A stretch of DNA of 64,000 nt from Microbacterium sp. LWS13-1.2 (GCF_040144835.1 NZ_CP151632.1:3348001-3412000), one strand, 5' to 3'; shown: positions 42,303 through 51,397, numbered from the stretch's first letter. Numbers and translations are program-made. The notes: generated by a model from the letters alone, not told the origin.

Positions 42303-43964
42303 GTGCCCGACCGTCGCGAAGATCGGACGATCCACACGGATCGTCCGGCAAATCGATCCGCAGATGAGACCCTCCCGACCGTGCGCGAGGTGATCGCGCT
42401 GGACGCGGTCGCCCACGGTGTTCCCGAGGTGCTCGTCGCAGGCGACGCCCTCGACGCGCGGGTGCGCTGGCTGCATGTCTCGGACAGTGCGGGTGTCGCC
42501 CGCCTGCTCGATGGCGGCGAGCTGCTGCTGTCGACCGGCTCCTCGTGGCCCGCAGAGCCCGCGGACCTGCGGAGGTTCATCGACGAGCTCGCCGACGCCG
42601 GGCTCTCGGGCCTCGCGCTCGAGCTCGGCACCCACTACCGCTACGTGCCCGCCGTGGTCGTCGAGGCGGCGGCGGCGCGCGACCTCGCGCTGATCGTGCT
42701 GCACCGCGAGGTGAAGTTCGTCACGGTCACCGAAGCCGTGCACAGCCGCATCATCACGGGGCAGACCGACGCGCTGCGCGCCCGCGACGAGGTGCGCGAG
42801 CGCTTCACGGCGCTCGTGCTGCGCGGCTCGCCCGCAGACTTCATCGTTCATCAGCTGGCGCAGACGCTGGGTGCGCCCATCGTGCTCGAGAACCTCGGCT
42901 ACGAGGTCGTGGCGGCCGAGGTGCCCCTGGCGATGGAGGAGGAGCTCTTCGCCGAGTGGGAGCTGCGCTCCCGTTCCGCCCACCGGCGCTCCGAGCAGCG
43001 TCGTCAGCGCGGCGCTGCCGCGGGCGCGGACGACTGGCTCATCATTCCCGTCGAGGCGCGCGGCATCCGCTGGGGCAACCTCATCGCCCTTCCGGGTCCG
43101 GAGCATGCGGCTGGGCGGATGGCGGTGCTCGAGCAGGGAGCCATCGCCCTCGCGGTCGGCCGTCTCGCCGACGGCGACGCCGACGAATGGGTCCGCATCG
43201 GGCGCCGGCGCCTGGTCGACGGACTGCTCGCCGGCCGCTTCGCGGGCGTCGGCGGCGCGGCCGCGCGCCTCGAAGCGGCCGGGCTGCCCTTGCGCGGCGC
43301 GAAGCTGTACGGCCTGGTCGTGTCGGGCGCACCCGTCGCGGTGGAGCGAGCGGATGCCGCGGCCCGCGCGCTGCGGGGCCGCGCACTCGCAGGGTCGGCG
43401 CCGGCCGGAGTCGCGGCGCCCGCGGCGACGATGCTGGTATCGCTGCCGCGGGACGCCGTGTTCGACGACGCCGCCGTGGTGGCGTTCGTGCGGGCCCTCG
43501 TCGACGCCGCCGATGTCGAACGGGTCACCGTCTCGGTCGGTCGCGGCGCCGAGGGCATCGACGCTGCCCTCGCCTCGGTGCACGAAGCCGTGGATCTGGC
43601 CGGCGGCCGGCGTCGCCGGGCCGGACGCGGCCCACATCTGCGGCGCGGCGAGAACCGCCCGCTGGTCCAGCTCGTCGCGGCCCTGCGCGATGACCACAGG
43701 GTGCTCGATCACGGCGAGCGCATGCTCGCGCCGCTCATCGCGCACGACCTGTCGCGTTCGGGTGACCTGCTCGACGTCCTCGAGGCGATGCTCGCGCACC
43801 CGGGCAACCGCACCGCGGCGGCGGGGGCATCCCATCTCTCGCGGTCGGTGTTCTATCAGCGCATCGCGCTCATCGAGGAGCTGCTGGGCGCCGACCTCGA
43901 CGACGGCGAGACCCAGACCGCGCTTCACCTCGCACTCCTGGTGCGGCGCTCCGCCGGCCGCTGA
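42303..43964 (+). CDS. PucR family transcriptional regulator
   Basis: The 553-residue protein has the PucR N-terminal ligand domain (VREVIALDAVAHGVPEVLVA, GGELLLSTGSSWP) and the C-terminal helix-turn-helix (NRTAAAGASHLSRSVFYQR near residue 505). The family usually activates purine or amine catabolism genes. GTG at 42303 has AGAGG eight bases upstream; a second in-frame GTG at 42381 is closer to the usual family start. It diverges from mmsA and probably controls the mmsA-aminotransferase pair. A perfect palindrome covers its first codons as annotated. Confidence 0.9.
   Translation: MPDRREDRTIHTDRPANRSADETLPTVREVIALDAVAHGVPEVLVAGDALDARVRWLHVSDSAGVARLLDGGELLLSTGSSWPAEPADLRRFIDELADAGLSGLALELGTHYRYVPAVVVEAAAARDLALIVLHREVKFVTVTEAVHSRIITGQTDALRARDEVRERFTALVLRGSPADFIVHQLAQTLGAPIVLENLGYEVVAAEVPLAMEEELFAEWELRSRSAHRRSEQRRQRGAAAGADDWLIIPVEARGIRWGNLIALPGPEHAAGRMAVLEQGAIALAVGRLADGDADEWVRIGRRRLVDGLLAGRFAGVGGAAARLEAAGLPLRGAKLYGLVVSGAPVAVERADAAARALRGRALAGSAPAGVAAPAATMLVSLPRDAVFDDAAVVAFVRALVDAADVERVTVSVGRGAEGIDAALASVHEAVDLAGGRRRRAGRGPHLRRGENRPLVQLVAALRDDHRVLDHGERMLAPLIAHDLSRSGDLLDVLEAMLAHPGNRTAAAGASHLSRSVFYQRIALIEELLGADLDDGETQTALHLALLVRRSAGR
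42324..42347. promoter_or_regulatory. Palindromic site at the start of the PucR gene
   Basis: CGGACGATCC (42324-42333) and GGATCGTCCG (42338-42347) are exact reverse complements around ACAC. The site lies within the first 15 codons if GTG at 42303 is used, or just upstream if GTG at 42381 is the real start. It is a candidate autoregulatory operator. Confidence 0.5.
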
Positions 43965-43976
43965 CGCGGGCCCGGA

Positions 43977-44306
43977 TCAGCCCGCGATGTAGACCTTGCG
44001 GAGCGTCTCGCGGACGGTCCAGACCGTGCGCATGCCGGCGGTGAGGCGCACCACCGCACCCGCGCGCAGCTCGATCGGCTCGAGTGCCGGGTCGTCGAAC
44101 GACACCGTCGCCGAGCCGGACAGCACGACGAACACCTCGTCGGTCTCGACGTCGGTCGAGACCCCCGGCGTGTGCTCCCACACGCCGATCGCGTCCGTCA
44201 GCTCGATGTAGCCGGTGCGCGGGGAGCCCTCGACGACCTGCTCGGCCGGCAGGGAGTCGAGCGCGAGCGCGAGGGCCGCGGCATCCGTCACGATCCCCGG
44301 GTTCAT
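43977..44306 (-). CDS. Small cupin domain protein
   Basis: The 109-residue protein is a single cupin barrel of the small (DUF861/EutQ-like) kind: GVWEHTPGVSTDVETDEVFV, then GSATVSFDD and the closing strand GMRTVWTVRETLRKVYIAG. Its ATG overlaps the stop of the FAD oxidoreductase by four bases, so the two are translated together. Such cupins often accompany amine oxidases and may bind or isomerise a product. The exact role is unknown. Confidence 0.85.
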   Translation of the reverse strand: MNPGIVTDAAALALALDSLPAEQVVEGSPRTGYIELTDAIGVWEHTPGVSTDVETDEVFVVLSGSATVSFDDPALEPIELRAGAVVRLTAGMRTVWTVRETLRKVYIAG

Positions 44307-45733
44307 GAGTCGAAGCCCAGTCCGAGCGCGTCGAGCGTCTTCAGCAGCAGGTTGCGCTTGCCCTTGTTGTGGTCGGCGCGATCCAGCGACCACCTCGTCG
44401 CGTTGATGCCGATCGAGGCCGCGGGCTCGGGCGGGAACGGCAGGGGGCGCTTGCGCACCATCTCGAGCTCGGTGCGTTCGTTCGAGACGCCGTCGAGCAG
44501 ATCGAGCATGACGTCGCCGGCGAAGCGGGTCGAGCCGACGCCGAGCCCGGTGAAGCCGGCGGCGTAGGCGATGCGACGTTCGCGCGCCGTGCCGAAGAAG
44601 GCCGTGAACTGCGTCGATGTGTCGATCGCGCCCGCCCACTGGTGCGTGAAGCGCAGGCCCTCGAGCTGTGGGAAGGTCGTGAAGAAGTGACTCGCCAGCT
44701 TCTCCCACGTCTCGGGCCGGTGCTCGTAGGCGGGATCGACGCGGCGCCCGTAGCGGTAGACGGCGTCGTAGCCGCCGAACAGGATGCGGCTGTCCTTGCT
44801 GATCCGGTAGTAGTGGAACTGGTTCGCCATGTCGCCGATGCCCTGGCGGTCCTGCCAGCCGACCGACGCGAGCTGCGCGTCGGTGAGCGGCTCGGTCATG
44901 AGCACGTAGTCGTACACCGGCACCGTCATGAGCCGGTTGCGCTTGATGAGCGACGGGAACACGTTGGTGCCGAGCACGGCACGCGCTGCCTCCACGCGCC
45001 CGTCGTTGGTGATCACGACCACCCCCGGGCCGGTCGTGTCGAGCCCGGTCACGTGGGACCGCTCGAAGATCTCGACGCCGCGCTCCTCGCACACGCGGGC
45101 GAGTTCGGCGGCCATGCGCGCCGGGTGCACCATGCCGCACGCGTGCTTCTCCCAGACGGCGGCGAGATACGTGGGGGAGTGGACGGATGCCTGCACCTCG
45201 GCACGGTCGAGATAGACGACGCCCTCCTCGCCCTCGGCGGCCCACTCCTTCAGCCACTCCACCTGATGGGGTTCGACCGCGGGCGCCAGCTGACCGGTGC
45301 GCTCGAACTGGAAGTCCAGGCCGTAGCGCGCCTCGGACGCCTCGATCGCATCGAGGTTCTCGCGACCGAGCCGCTCGAGCACCGGCATCTCGTCGGGCCA
45401 GCGCGCCATGCCGTTCTCGTGGCCGTGCGTGAGGCTCGCTTCGCAGAAGCCGCCGTTGCGCCCCGACGCCGCCCAGCCCACGCGCTGCGCTTCGACGACG
45501 ACGACCTTGGCGCCCGGGTCGCGCTCGGTGGCGAGCAGGGCGGTCCACAGGCCGGTGTAGCCGCCGCCGACGACGACCAGGTCGGCGCGATGCGTGCCGA
45601 CGAGAGAGGACCGGTCGGGCCTCAGATTCTCGGGGAGGTCGTCGCGCCAGAAGACGGAGTGTCTGGTGCCGGCAAGGGAATGCTGGACGACGGATGCTGG
45701 CGGCCGCTGTCGTTCGAAGACGGTCGTGCCCAC
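44303..45733 (-). CDS. FAD-dependent amine/amino-acid oxidoreductase (DadA/PuuB type)
   Basis: The 476-residue enzyme has a GGGYTGLWTALLATERDP dinucleotide site near residue 54, the VGWAASGRNGGFC segment typical of gamma-glutamylputrescine oxidase and related DAO enzymes, and a C-terminal GFTGLGVGSTRFAGDVM motif. It would oxidise an amine to an aldehyde and pass electrons to oxygen or a carrier. GTG at 45733 has GGAG nine bases upstream. A TGTCCG/CGGACA palindrome lies upstream. With the Pot importer nearby, a polyamine or gamma-glutamyl amine is a reasonable substrate; this is inference. Confidence 0.86.
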   Translation of the reverse strand: MGTTVFERQRPPASVVQHSLAGTRHSVFWRDDLPENLRPDRSSLVGTHRADLVVVGGGYTGLWTALLATERDPGAKVVVVEAQRVGWAASGRNGGFCEASLTHGHENGMARWPDEMPVLERLGRENLDAIEASEARYGLDFQFERTGQLAPAVEPHQVEWLKEWAAEGEEGVVYLDRAEVQASVHSPTYLAAVWEKHACGMVHPARMAAELARVCEERGVEIFERSHVTGLDTTGPGVVVITNDGRVEAARAVLGTNVFPSLIKRNRLMTVPVYDYVLMTEPLTDAQLASVGWQDRQGIGDMANQFHYYRISKDSRILFGGYDAVYRYGRRVDPAYEHRPETWEKLASHFFTTFPQLEGLRFTHQWAGAIDTSTQFTAFFGTARERRIAYAAGFTGLGVGSTRFAGDVMLDLLDGVSNERTELEMVRKRPLPFPPEPAASIGINATRWSLDRADHNKGKRNLLLKTLDALGLGFDS

Positions 45734-45815
45734 GGTTATCAACTCCGATGCGGGTGTCTGGTGCTCCCATCCTCGCCCGTCGACGGCGACGGTGCGGGCA
45801 TCGCGTGTCGGAAGT

Positions 45816-45832
45816 TGTCCGTCGGCCGGACA
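45816..45832. promoter_or_regulatory. Palindrome upstream of the amine oxidase gene
   Basis: TGTCCG (45816-45821) and CGGACA (45827-45832) are reverse complements around five bases, about 85 bases upstream of the oxidase start and just past the hydrolase stop. It is a candidate regulator site of the same GTCCG/CGGAC type seen elsewhere in this pathway. Confidence 0.35.
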
Positions 45833-45848
45833 GGTTGTCGCGCCGGCA

Positions 45849-46406
45849 TCAGCGCGCGGCGAGCTCCCCGGTGAGCGCATCCACGTCGGCGACGCGGGCG
45901 TAGGTGCCGTCGAGCGCCGCCATGAACGCCAGGTGCACCTGGGCGCCCGGCACGGTCCGGCCGTCGTAGGCGAGGTCGGGTGCCGCGCACGCGTCCTGTG
46001 CGACGGCGAGGCGGAAGCCGAGATCGGATGCCGCGCGCACGGTCGCGTCGACGCACATGCTCGACATCATCCCGGCGACGACGATCTCGTCGGGTGCCGC
46101 GGCGCGCAGCAGAGCCTCGAGCCCCGTGCCGAGGAACGCGTTCGGCTCGTGCTTGACGACGACGTGCTCCGAACCGTCGGGCGCGACGCGCGGGTCGAAC
46201 TCGACGCCCGGCGTCCCGGCGCCGAAGAACGCGGCATCCGGACCGTCCCACACGTGCTGGACGTGGACGACCCGCTCACCCGTCGCGCGGAACGCGGCGA
46301 GGAGTCGCGCGGCGGCATCGGCGGCGGCATCCGGGTCGACGAGCGGATGCCGCCCTCCCGGGAAGTAGTCGCGCTGGATGTCGATGAGGAGCAGGAGTCG
46401 GGTCAC
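45849..46406 (-). CDS. Isochorismatase-like cysteine hydrolase
   Basis: The 185-residue protein has the family triad: D9 in LLIDIQRDYF, the lysine in VVVKHEPNAFLGT, and C118 in GMMSSMCVDATVR preceded by the cis-peptide glycine-methionine turn. Family members hydrolyse amides such as nicotinamide, N-carbamoyl compounds or ureides. The GTG start follows a TATGCT -10 element by six bases. It lies between the amine oxidase and an amidohydrolase, so an amide from nitrogen-compound breakdown is likely, but the substrate cannot be read from the sequence. Confidence 0.9.
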   Translation of the reverse strand: MTRLLLLIDIQRDYFPGGRHPLVDPDAAADAAARLLAAFRATGERVVHVQHVWDGPDAAFFGAGTPGVEFDPRVAPDGSEHVVVKHEPNAFLGTGLEALLRAAAPDEIVVAGMMSSMCVDATVRAASDLGFRLAVAQDACAAPDLAYDGRTVPGAQVHLAFMAALDGTYARVADVDALTGELAAR

Positions 46407-46427
46407 CGCAACAGCATAGAGGCGGCC

Positions 46428-46703
46428 GTGTCAGGCATCCGGCGCGGCGTAGACACCGGTCGTTGAGCGAGCGAGGAACGAGCGAGACGAAACGCGGGCA
46501 CCCAGCGCAATCGAGAGGCTCGGGGCGTTTCGTCTCGGTCGCTGGCGCTCCCTCGCTCAACGACCGAAGCTTGGTCCCGGTCGCTGGCGCTCCCTCGCTC
46601 AACGACCGAAGCTAGGTCCCGGTCGTTGAGCGAGCGAGGAACGAGCGAGACGAAACGCCTGAGCGTGGTGCAGAACGTGTCAGGCATCCGGCGCGGCGTA
46701 GAC
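46428..46703. repeat. Composite repeat: 27-bp direct repeats enclosing REP palindromes
   Basis: A 27-bp sequence containing the last codons of the amidohydrolase gene (46677-46703) recurs exactly at 46428-46454. Between the copies are two forward REP arms (46457-46496 and 46620-46658) and two reverse arms (46526-46566 and 46578-46608), the latter two separated by nearly identical AAGCT(T/A)GGTCC spacers. The segment has no open gene. It looks like a local duplication that carried a piece of coding sequence with it. Confidence 0.85.
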
Positions 46704-48335
46704 CCGCGTGCCTTCGACGAACGTCTGGAGCGTGCGGGTGGCGCCGATCCGCTCCGCGGGGCCGGCGAACGGGTCGCGGTCGAGCACGGCCAGGTCGGCG
46801 AGCTTGCCCACCTCGATCGTGCCGGTGACCTCGTCGAGGTGGTTCACCCACGCCGATCCGGCCGTGTACGCGGTGAGCGATGTCGCGAGGTCGATCGCCT
46901 GCTCCGGCAGGAAGGCGTCGTAATCGCCCTCCTCGTGGCCGGGGGCTGCGGTGCGGTTCACGGCGGTGTGGATGGCTGCCATCGGATCGGGTGTCGACAC
47001 CGACCAGTCGCTGCCTGCGGCGAGCACCGCGCCGGCTCGCAGCAGGTCGCCGAACGGGTACTGCCAGGCGCTGCGCGGCTCACCGAGGAACGGCAGCGTC
47101 AGCTCGACCATCTGCGGTTCGTACGTCGCCCACAGCGACTGCATGTTGGCGGCGACGCCGAGCTGGCGGAAGCGCGACACGTCTTCGGGGTGCACGACCT
47201 GGATGTGGGCGATATGGTGCCGGTTGTCGCTGGGGCCGTTGCGGGCGATGGCATGCTCGACCGCGTCGAGGCACTCGCGCACCGCGCGGTCGCCGATCGC
47301 GTGGAAGTGCACTTGGATGCCCTCGGCGTCCAGGAGCGGCACAGCCTCGTTGAGAACCTCCGGCGCGACGAACGAGATGCCGGCGTTGTCGGTGAAGTGA
47401 CCGTGGCCGTCGCAGTACGGCTCGAGCATCGACGCGGTGAAGTTCTCGGCGACGCCGTCCTGCATCACCTTGACCGAGGTCGCGGCGAAGCGTCCGCCGC
47501 GGTACCGCTCGCGGCGCTCGAGGATCGAGGGGATCTGCTCGAGGCCCTTCGTGCGGTCCCACCAGATCGCCCCGACCACCCGCGCCGTGAGGGTGCCTGC
47601 GGCCGCGGCCGCGAGGTATGCGGGACCGGGATCGCCGGCATCCCCGTACGAGCCGACGATCGCGTCCTGCCAGCCGGTGATGCCGAACGAGTGCAGGTAG
47701 TCCTGGCCCAGCAGGAGTGCCTCGGTGAGGCGCTCGAGCGGCTCCTCGGGCAGCAGGCGGTTGACCAGCGCCATCGCGCCCTCGTGCAGCGTTCCCGAGG
47801 GGGCGCCGTCGGCGTCGCGCTCGATACGTCCATCAGCAGGATCGGACGCATCGCGGTCGATGCCGGCGAGTCGGAGGGCCGCCGAGTTCACCCACGCGCC
47901 GTGGCCGTCGCGGTTCGGGAAGAACGCCGGGCGGTCGCCCGTGACGGCATCCAAGGCGGATGCCGTCGGCGTGCCGCCCGGGAACGCCGACATCTGCCAC
48001 CCGCCGCCGAGGATCCACTCGTCGTCAGGATGCGCGCGGACATGGCGGCCGATCGCCTCGAGGTACTCCGACGCCGTGCCGAGCTCCGACAGGTCGCAGC
48101 GGAGCATGTCGAGCCCGCCCCAGACCGGATGCACGTGGGCGTCCTGGAAGCCGGGGATCAGCATCCGCCCACTGAGGTCCACGACCTCCGTGGACGGGCC
48201 GACGAGGTCACTGACATCATCGCCGCCGACGGCCACGATGCGCCCGCCGGTGACCGCGACGGACGTCGCACGCGACCGCACGGTGTTCGCCGTGAACACG
48301 GGGCCGCCGGTGAAGACGAGGTCGGCGTAGGGCAT
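46680..48335 (-). CDS. YtcJ-like amidohydrolase
   Basis: The 551-residue enzyme belongs to the amidohydrolase superfamily. Visible are the N-terminal beta segment (ADLVFTGGPVFTANT), the metal-binding HVHP in PGFQDAHVHPVWGG, the HFHAIGDRAVRECLDA and HHIAHIQVVHP motifs, the aspartate in LAAGSDWSVSTPDP, and the C-terminal GTIEVGKLADLAVLDRDP. ATG at 48335 follows GGAGACCC. It is 26 bases downstream of the PotC-type permease, so it is probably in the importer operon. Reactions in this family include amide and carbamate hydrolysis; the substrate is unknown. Confidence 0.9.
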   Translation of the reverse strand: MPYADLVFTGGPVFTANTVRSRATSVAVTGGRIVAVGGDDVSDLVGPSTEVVDLSGRMLIPGFQDAHVHPVWGGLDMLRCDLSELGTASEYLEAIGRHVRAHPDDEWILGGGWQMSAFPGGTPTASALDAVTGDRPAFFPNRDGHGAWVNSAALRLAGIDRDASDPADGRIERDADGAPSGTLHEGAMALVNRLLPEEPLERLTEALLLGQDYLHSFGITGWQDAIVGSYGDAGDPGPAYLAAAAAGTLTARVVGAIWWDRTKGLEQIPSILERRERYRGGRFAATSVKVMQDGVAENFTASMLEPYCDGHGHFTDNAGISFVAPEVLNEAVPLLDAEGIQVHFHAIGDRAVRECLDAVEHAIARNGPSDNRHHIAHIQVVHPEDVSRFRQLGVAANMQSLWATYEPQMVELTLPFLGEPRSAWQYPFGDLLRAGAVLAAGSDWSVSTPDPMAAIHTAVNRTAAPGHEEGDYDAFLPEQAIDLATSLTAYTAGSAWVNHLDEVTGTIEVGKLADLAVLDRDPFAGPAERIGATRTLQTFVEGTRVYAAPDA

Positions 48336-48361
48336 GGGTCTCCGATCGCTGAGAGGTCCGG

Positions 48362-49282
48362 TCAGCCGCCGGTCATCGTGCGGGCGATCTGCGTCGCGGA
48401 GTCGCCGGCGCGCTTGAGCACGAGCGCGACGAGCGCGAGCGCGATGAGCGTCAGCACCAGCATGATGGTGGACACGGCCGCGATCTCCGGTCGCAGGCCC
48501 GAACGCAGCGCGCTCAGCACGTACACCGGCCACGGGGTCGTGCCCGAGACCTGCACGAAGGCCGCGACGATCGTGTTGTCGAGGCTGAGCGTGAACGCCA
48601 GCAGGAAGCCGGCGAGCACCGCCGGCATGGCCAGCGCGAGGGTGATGCGACGGAACGTCGTCAACGGCTTCGCGTACAGGTCGGCCGAGGCCTCTTCGAG
48701 GTTCATGTCCTGACCCACGAGCCGGGCGCGCACGATGTACGACACGACGGCGGTCGCGAACAGCGAAGAGCCGACCGAGAGGCGCACGATGCCGTCGTTG
48801 AACATCGAGATGCCCAGATCCTGGCCGAGGAAGACCATCCAGGGCAGCAGCGCCACCGCGTCGACGATCTCGGGCGTGACCGACACCAGGAGCAGCAGCC
48901 CGAGGAACCACCACACCCACTTGCCGGGATGCCGCGCCATCGCGATGCCGGCGAGCGTGCCGAGCGCGGTCGCGATGATCGCTGCGATGAGCGCCGTGAT
49001 CAGCGACACGCGGACGGCGTTCTGGATGGCCGGCTTCACCAGGATCGTGCTGAAGGCGTCGAACCCGAAGCCGTCCCACGACACCAGGAGGCGGCCGCTG
49101 TTGAACGAGTAGATGACGATCACGATGATCGGCAGGAACAGGAAGAGCATCACCAGCACGCCCCAGACGCCGAAGGCGACGTCCGACCACGATTTGCGCG
49201 CGCGCCGGCGGGGAGCTGCGGTCGGCCGCGCTTCGCGGGTCTGGGCCTGCAGGATCGTCTCGGTCTCGGTCTGCGTGGTCAC
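48362..49282 (-). CDS. potC: ABC transporter permease, PotC type
   Basis: The 306-residue permease has six spans and the EAA-type loop EASADLYAKPLTTFRR near residue 195. The segment FNSGRLLVSWDGF is characteristic of PotC. The GTG start overlaps the preceding permease stop by four bases. With the PotB-type partner it forms the channel of a spermidine/putrescine-family importer. The family also includes importers for other cations and amino-acid derivatives, so the ligand is probable rather than certain. Confidence 0.9.
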   Translation of the reverse strand: MTTQTETETILQAQTREARPTAAPRRRARKSWSDVAFGVWGVLVMLFLFLPIIVIVIYSFNSGRLLVSWDGFGFDAFSTILVKPAIQNAVRVSLITALIAAIIATALGTLAGIAMARHPGKWVWWFLGLLLLVSVTPEIVDAVALLPWMVFLGQDLGISMFNDGIVRLSVGSSLFATAVVSYIVRARLVGQDMNLEEASADLYAKPLTTFRRITLALAMPAVLAGFLLAFTLSLDNTIVAAFVQVSGTTPWPVYVLSALRSGLRPEIAAVSTIMLVLTLIALALVALVLKRAGDSATQIARTMTGG

Positions 49283-50220
49283 GTCGTCGCCTCCAGCGCG
49301 CCTGCGGGCGCGGCATCCGTCTTCACCGTGTCGGCCACCGGTCCCAGCACCAGCCGGCTGCGCGAGCGGAACGGCAGCGCGATCAGCCAGATGATCACCG
49401 CGGCCACGCCGATCGTCAGCATGATCACGAGCATGAGCAGCACCGCCATCGCCGAGCCGAGCGCCCAGTTCTGGGCGGTCTGGAACTGGCTCGCGACGAG
49501 CTGGCCGACCATGTTGCCCTTGGCGCCGCCGAGCACGGTCGCGGTGATGTAATCGCCCATCAGGGGGATGAAGACCAGCAGCACGCCGGCGATGATGCCC
49601 GGCTGCGACAGCGGAAGGGTCACGCGCAGGAAGGTGGTGAGCTTGCCCGCGCCGAGGTCCTTCGACGCCTCTCGCAGCGCCGGGCCGACGCGGTCGAACG
49701 CGACGAACAGGGGCAGGATCATCAGCGGAAGGTAGTTGTACACGACGCCGATGATCACCGCGGTTCGGGTGTACATCAGATCGAGCGGACCGTCGAGCAC
49801 GCCGATGCCCTGCAGCAGCGACGACAGCCAGCCCTCGGGCGCGAGGATCACCTGCCAGCCGATCGTGCGCACCAGGAAGTTGGTCCAGAACGGCACCAGC
49901 ACCAGGGCGATGAGGATGCCGCGGCGTTCGGGCTTGACCTTGAACGCCATCCAGTAGGCGACCGGCGCCCCGATCAGGAAGCAGAGCACGGTGCCGATCA
50001 CGCCGACCCAGAGGGTGTTCTGGAACGTAGCGAAGAACGTCGGCGAGAAGGCCTCGACGTAGCGGTCGAACGACAGGATGTCGTTCGCGTGGCTGCCGAA
50101 GACGCCGGGCTTGTAGCCGAAGCTGAACCACACGACCATCGCGACGGGCGCGACGAAGAACAGGAGGAGCCACGCCCACGCCGGAACGGCGAGCGCGGCT
50201 CCTGCCGAACGACTACGCAC
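49279..50220 (-). CDS. potB: ABC transporter permease, PotB type
   Basis: The 313-residue permease has six spans, with FWTNFLVRTIGWQVILAPEG, which is typical of PotB, and the cytoplasmic loop EASKDLGAGKLTTFLR near residue 180. The GTG start overlaps the binding-protein stop by eight bases, giving coupled translation. The channel pairs with the PotC-type subunit. Confidence 0.9.
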   Translation of the reverse strand: MRSRSAGAALAVPAWAWLLLFFVAPVAMVVWFSFGYKPGVFGSHANDILSFDRYVEAFSPTFFATFQNTLWVGVIGTVLCFLIGAPVAYWMAFKVKPERRGILIALVLVPFWTNFLVRTIGWQVILAPEGWLSSLLQGIGVLDGPLDLMYTRTAVIIGVVYNYLPLMILPLFVAFDRVGPALREASKDLGAGKLTTFLRVTLPLSQPGIIAGVLLVFIPLMGDYITATVLGGAKGNMVGQLVASQFQTAQNWALGSAMAVLLMLVIMLTIGVAAVIIWLIALPFRSRSRLVLGPVADTVKTDAAPAGALEATT

Positions 50221-51397
50221 CGGCGGCAGCCTTCACCTCGTTGTAGATCTCGACGCGGGTCGTCTGCGAGTCGTTGAGCTCCTGCTCGTGCATGGTCTCG
50301 AGCTGCTCGGGGTTGAAGAAGATCATGTCGGTGTATGCGAGGCCGCTCTCCTCGGCCGCGGCCTGCATGTCCTTGCCACCGACGTTGTAGCCGATGTAGT
50401 CGAGGTTCAGGGCGAGGTTCTCGGGCGTCATCGAGTAGTTGATGAACGCGTGAGCCGCCTCGGGGTGCGGCGCGCCGTGGGCGATCGCCCAGTTGTCCAT
50501 CCACAGCTCGGTCACGGGGCCTGGGAGCACCCACTGCCAGCGCTCCGGCTCGCTCGATTCCATCAGGCCGAGGCGTGCGTCGCCGTTCCACGCCTGCATC
50601 AGCACCTGCGTGCCCTGCGGGATCGCGTTCGTGCCCGGGTAGGAGTCGAACGCCGAGATGTGCGGCGCGATCTGCTCCACGAGGAAGGCGCGGCACGCTT
50701 CGAGCTCGTCGGGGTCCTCGGTGTTCCAGTCCAGGTCGTTGGCCCAGAAGTACGAGCCGATGATGCCCGCGGGGTCGTCCGACATCGCCGTCTTGCCGCT
50801 CGCCTCGTTCTGCGCGGCGTCGAAGAAGTCGCTCCACGTCGTGAGCTCGCGGGTGATGACCGTCTTGTCGTAGACGTACCCGGTCGTTCCCCACGCCTTG
50901 CAGACCGAGTAGTCGTTGCCCGGGTCCCACGCGCGGCCGAGGAAGGCCGGGTCCATGTTCGACATGTTCGGCAGAAGCTCCTTGTTGAACTTCGTCAGCA
51001 GGCCGTTCTCGATCATCTGCGGGATGAAGACGCCGGTCGGCACGACGATGTCGTAGCCCGAGGTGCCTTTCGCCGCGACCAGCTTCGCGATGAGCTCCTC
51101 GTTCGAGGAGTACGAGTCGAGAGTGACCTTGGGCCCGAGCTCGTCGGTGAATCCCTCAACGACATCCGGCGAGTCGTACTCGCCCCACGTGTACACCGAG
51201 AGGCTCCCCTCCAGGTCTCCGCCGGTGGCCTGCGGCGCGGGTGACCCGCTGCCGCCAGGCGTGCAGGCGGCGAGCACGGCGGTGCCTCCGGCCAGTGCCG
51301 CGAAGCTCAGGAAGCGGCGCCGCGAGAGCTCGCGCACGATCGCGGGCGCGGCGGCCTCGGGGGCGAGGATGCGGAGCGGGATACGAGACTGGGTCAA
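50213..51397 (-). CDS. potD: Polyamine-type ABC substrate-binding lipoprotein with twin-arginine signal
   Basis: The 394-residue protein has a twin-arginine lipoprotein signal (LSRRRFLSFAALAGG, then the lipobox LAAC near residue 45), so it is exported folded and lipid-anchored. The mature domain opens with LSVYTWGEYDSPDVVEGFTD, close to PotD/PotF proteins. The start is TTG at 51397, chosen because AGGAG lies seven bases upstream. The aspartates and tryptophans that bind polyamine amines are not certain from inspection, so the ligand could be a related amine. Confidence 0.88.
   Translation of the reverse strand: MTQSRIPLRILAPEAAAPAIVRELSRRRFLSFAALAGGTAVLAACTPGGSGSPAPQATGGDLEGSLSVYTWGEYDSPDVVEGFTDELGPKVTLDSYSSNEELIAKLVAAKGTSGYDIVVPTGVFIPQMIENGLLTKFNKELLPNMSNMDPAFLGRAWDPGNDYSVCKAWGTTGYVYDKTVITRELTTWSDFFDAAQNEASGKTAMSDDPAGIIGSYFWANDLDWNTEDPDELEACRAFLVEQIAPHISAFDSYPGTNAIPQGTQVLMQAWNGDARLGLMESSEPERWQWVLPGPVTELWMDNWAIAHGAPHPEAAHAFINYSMTPENLALNLDYIGYNVGGKDMQAAAEESGLAYTDMIFFNPEQLETMHEQELNDSQTTRVEIYNEVKAAAGA

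Noticed and set aside
46428..46703. Insertion sequence or composite transposon
   Set aside because: The segment is under 300 bp, encodes no transposase and its ends are part of a neighbouring gene rather than terminal inverted repeats.
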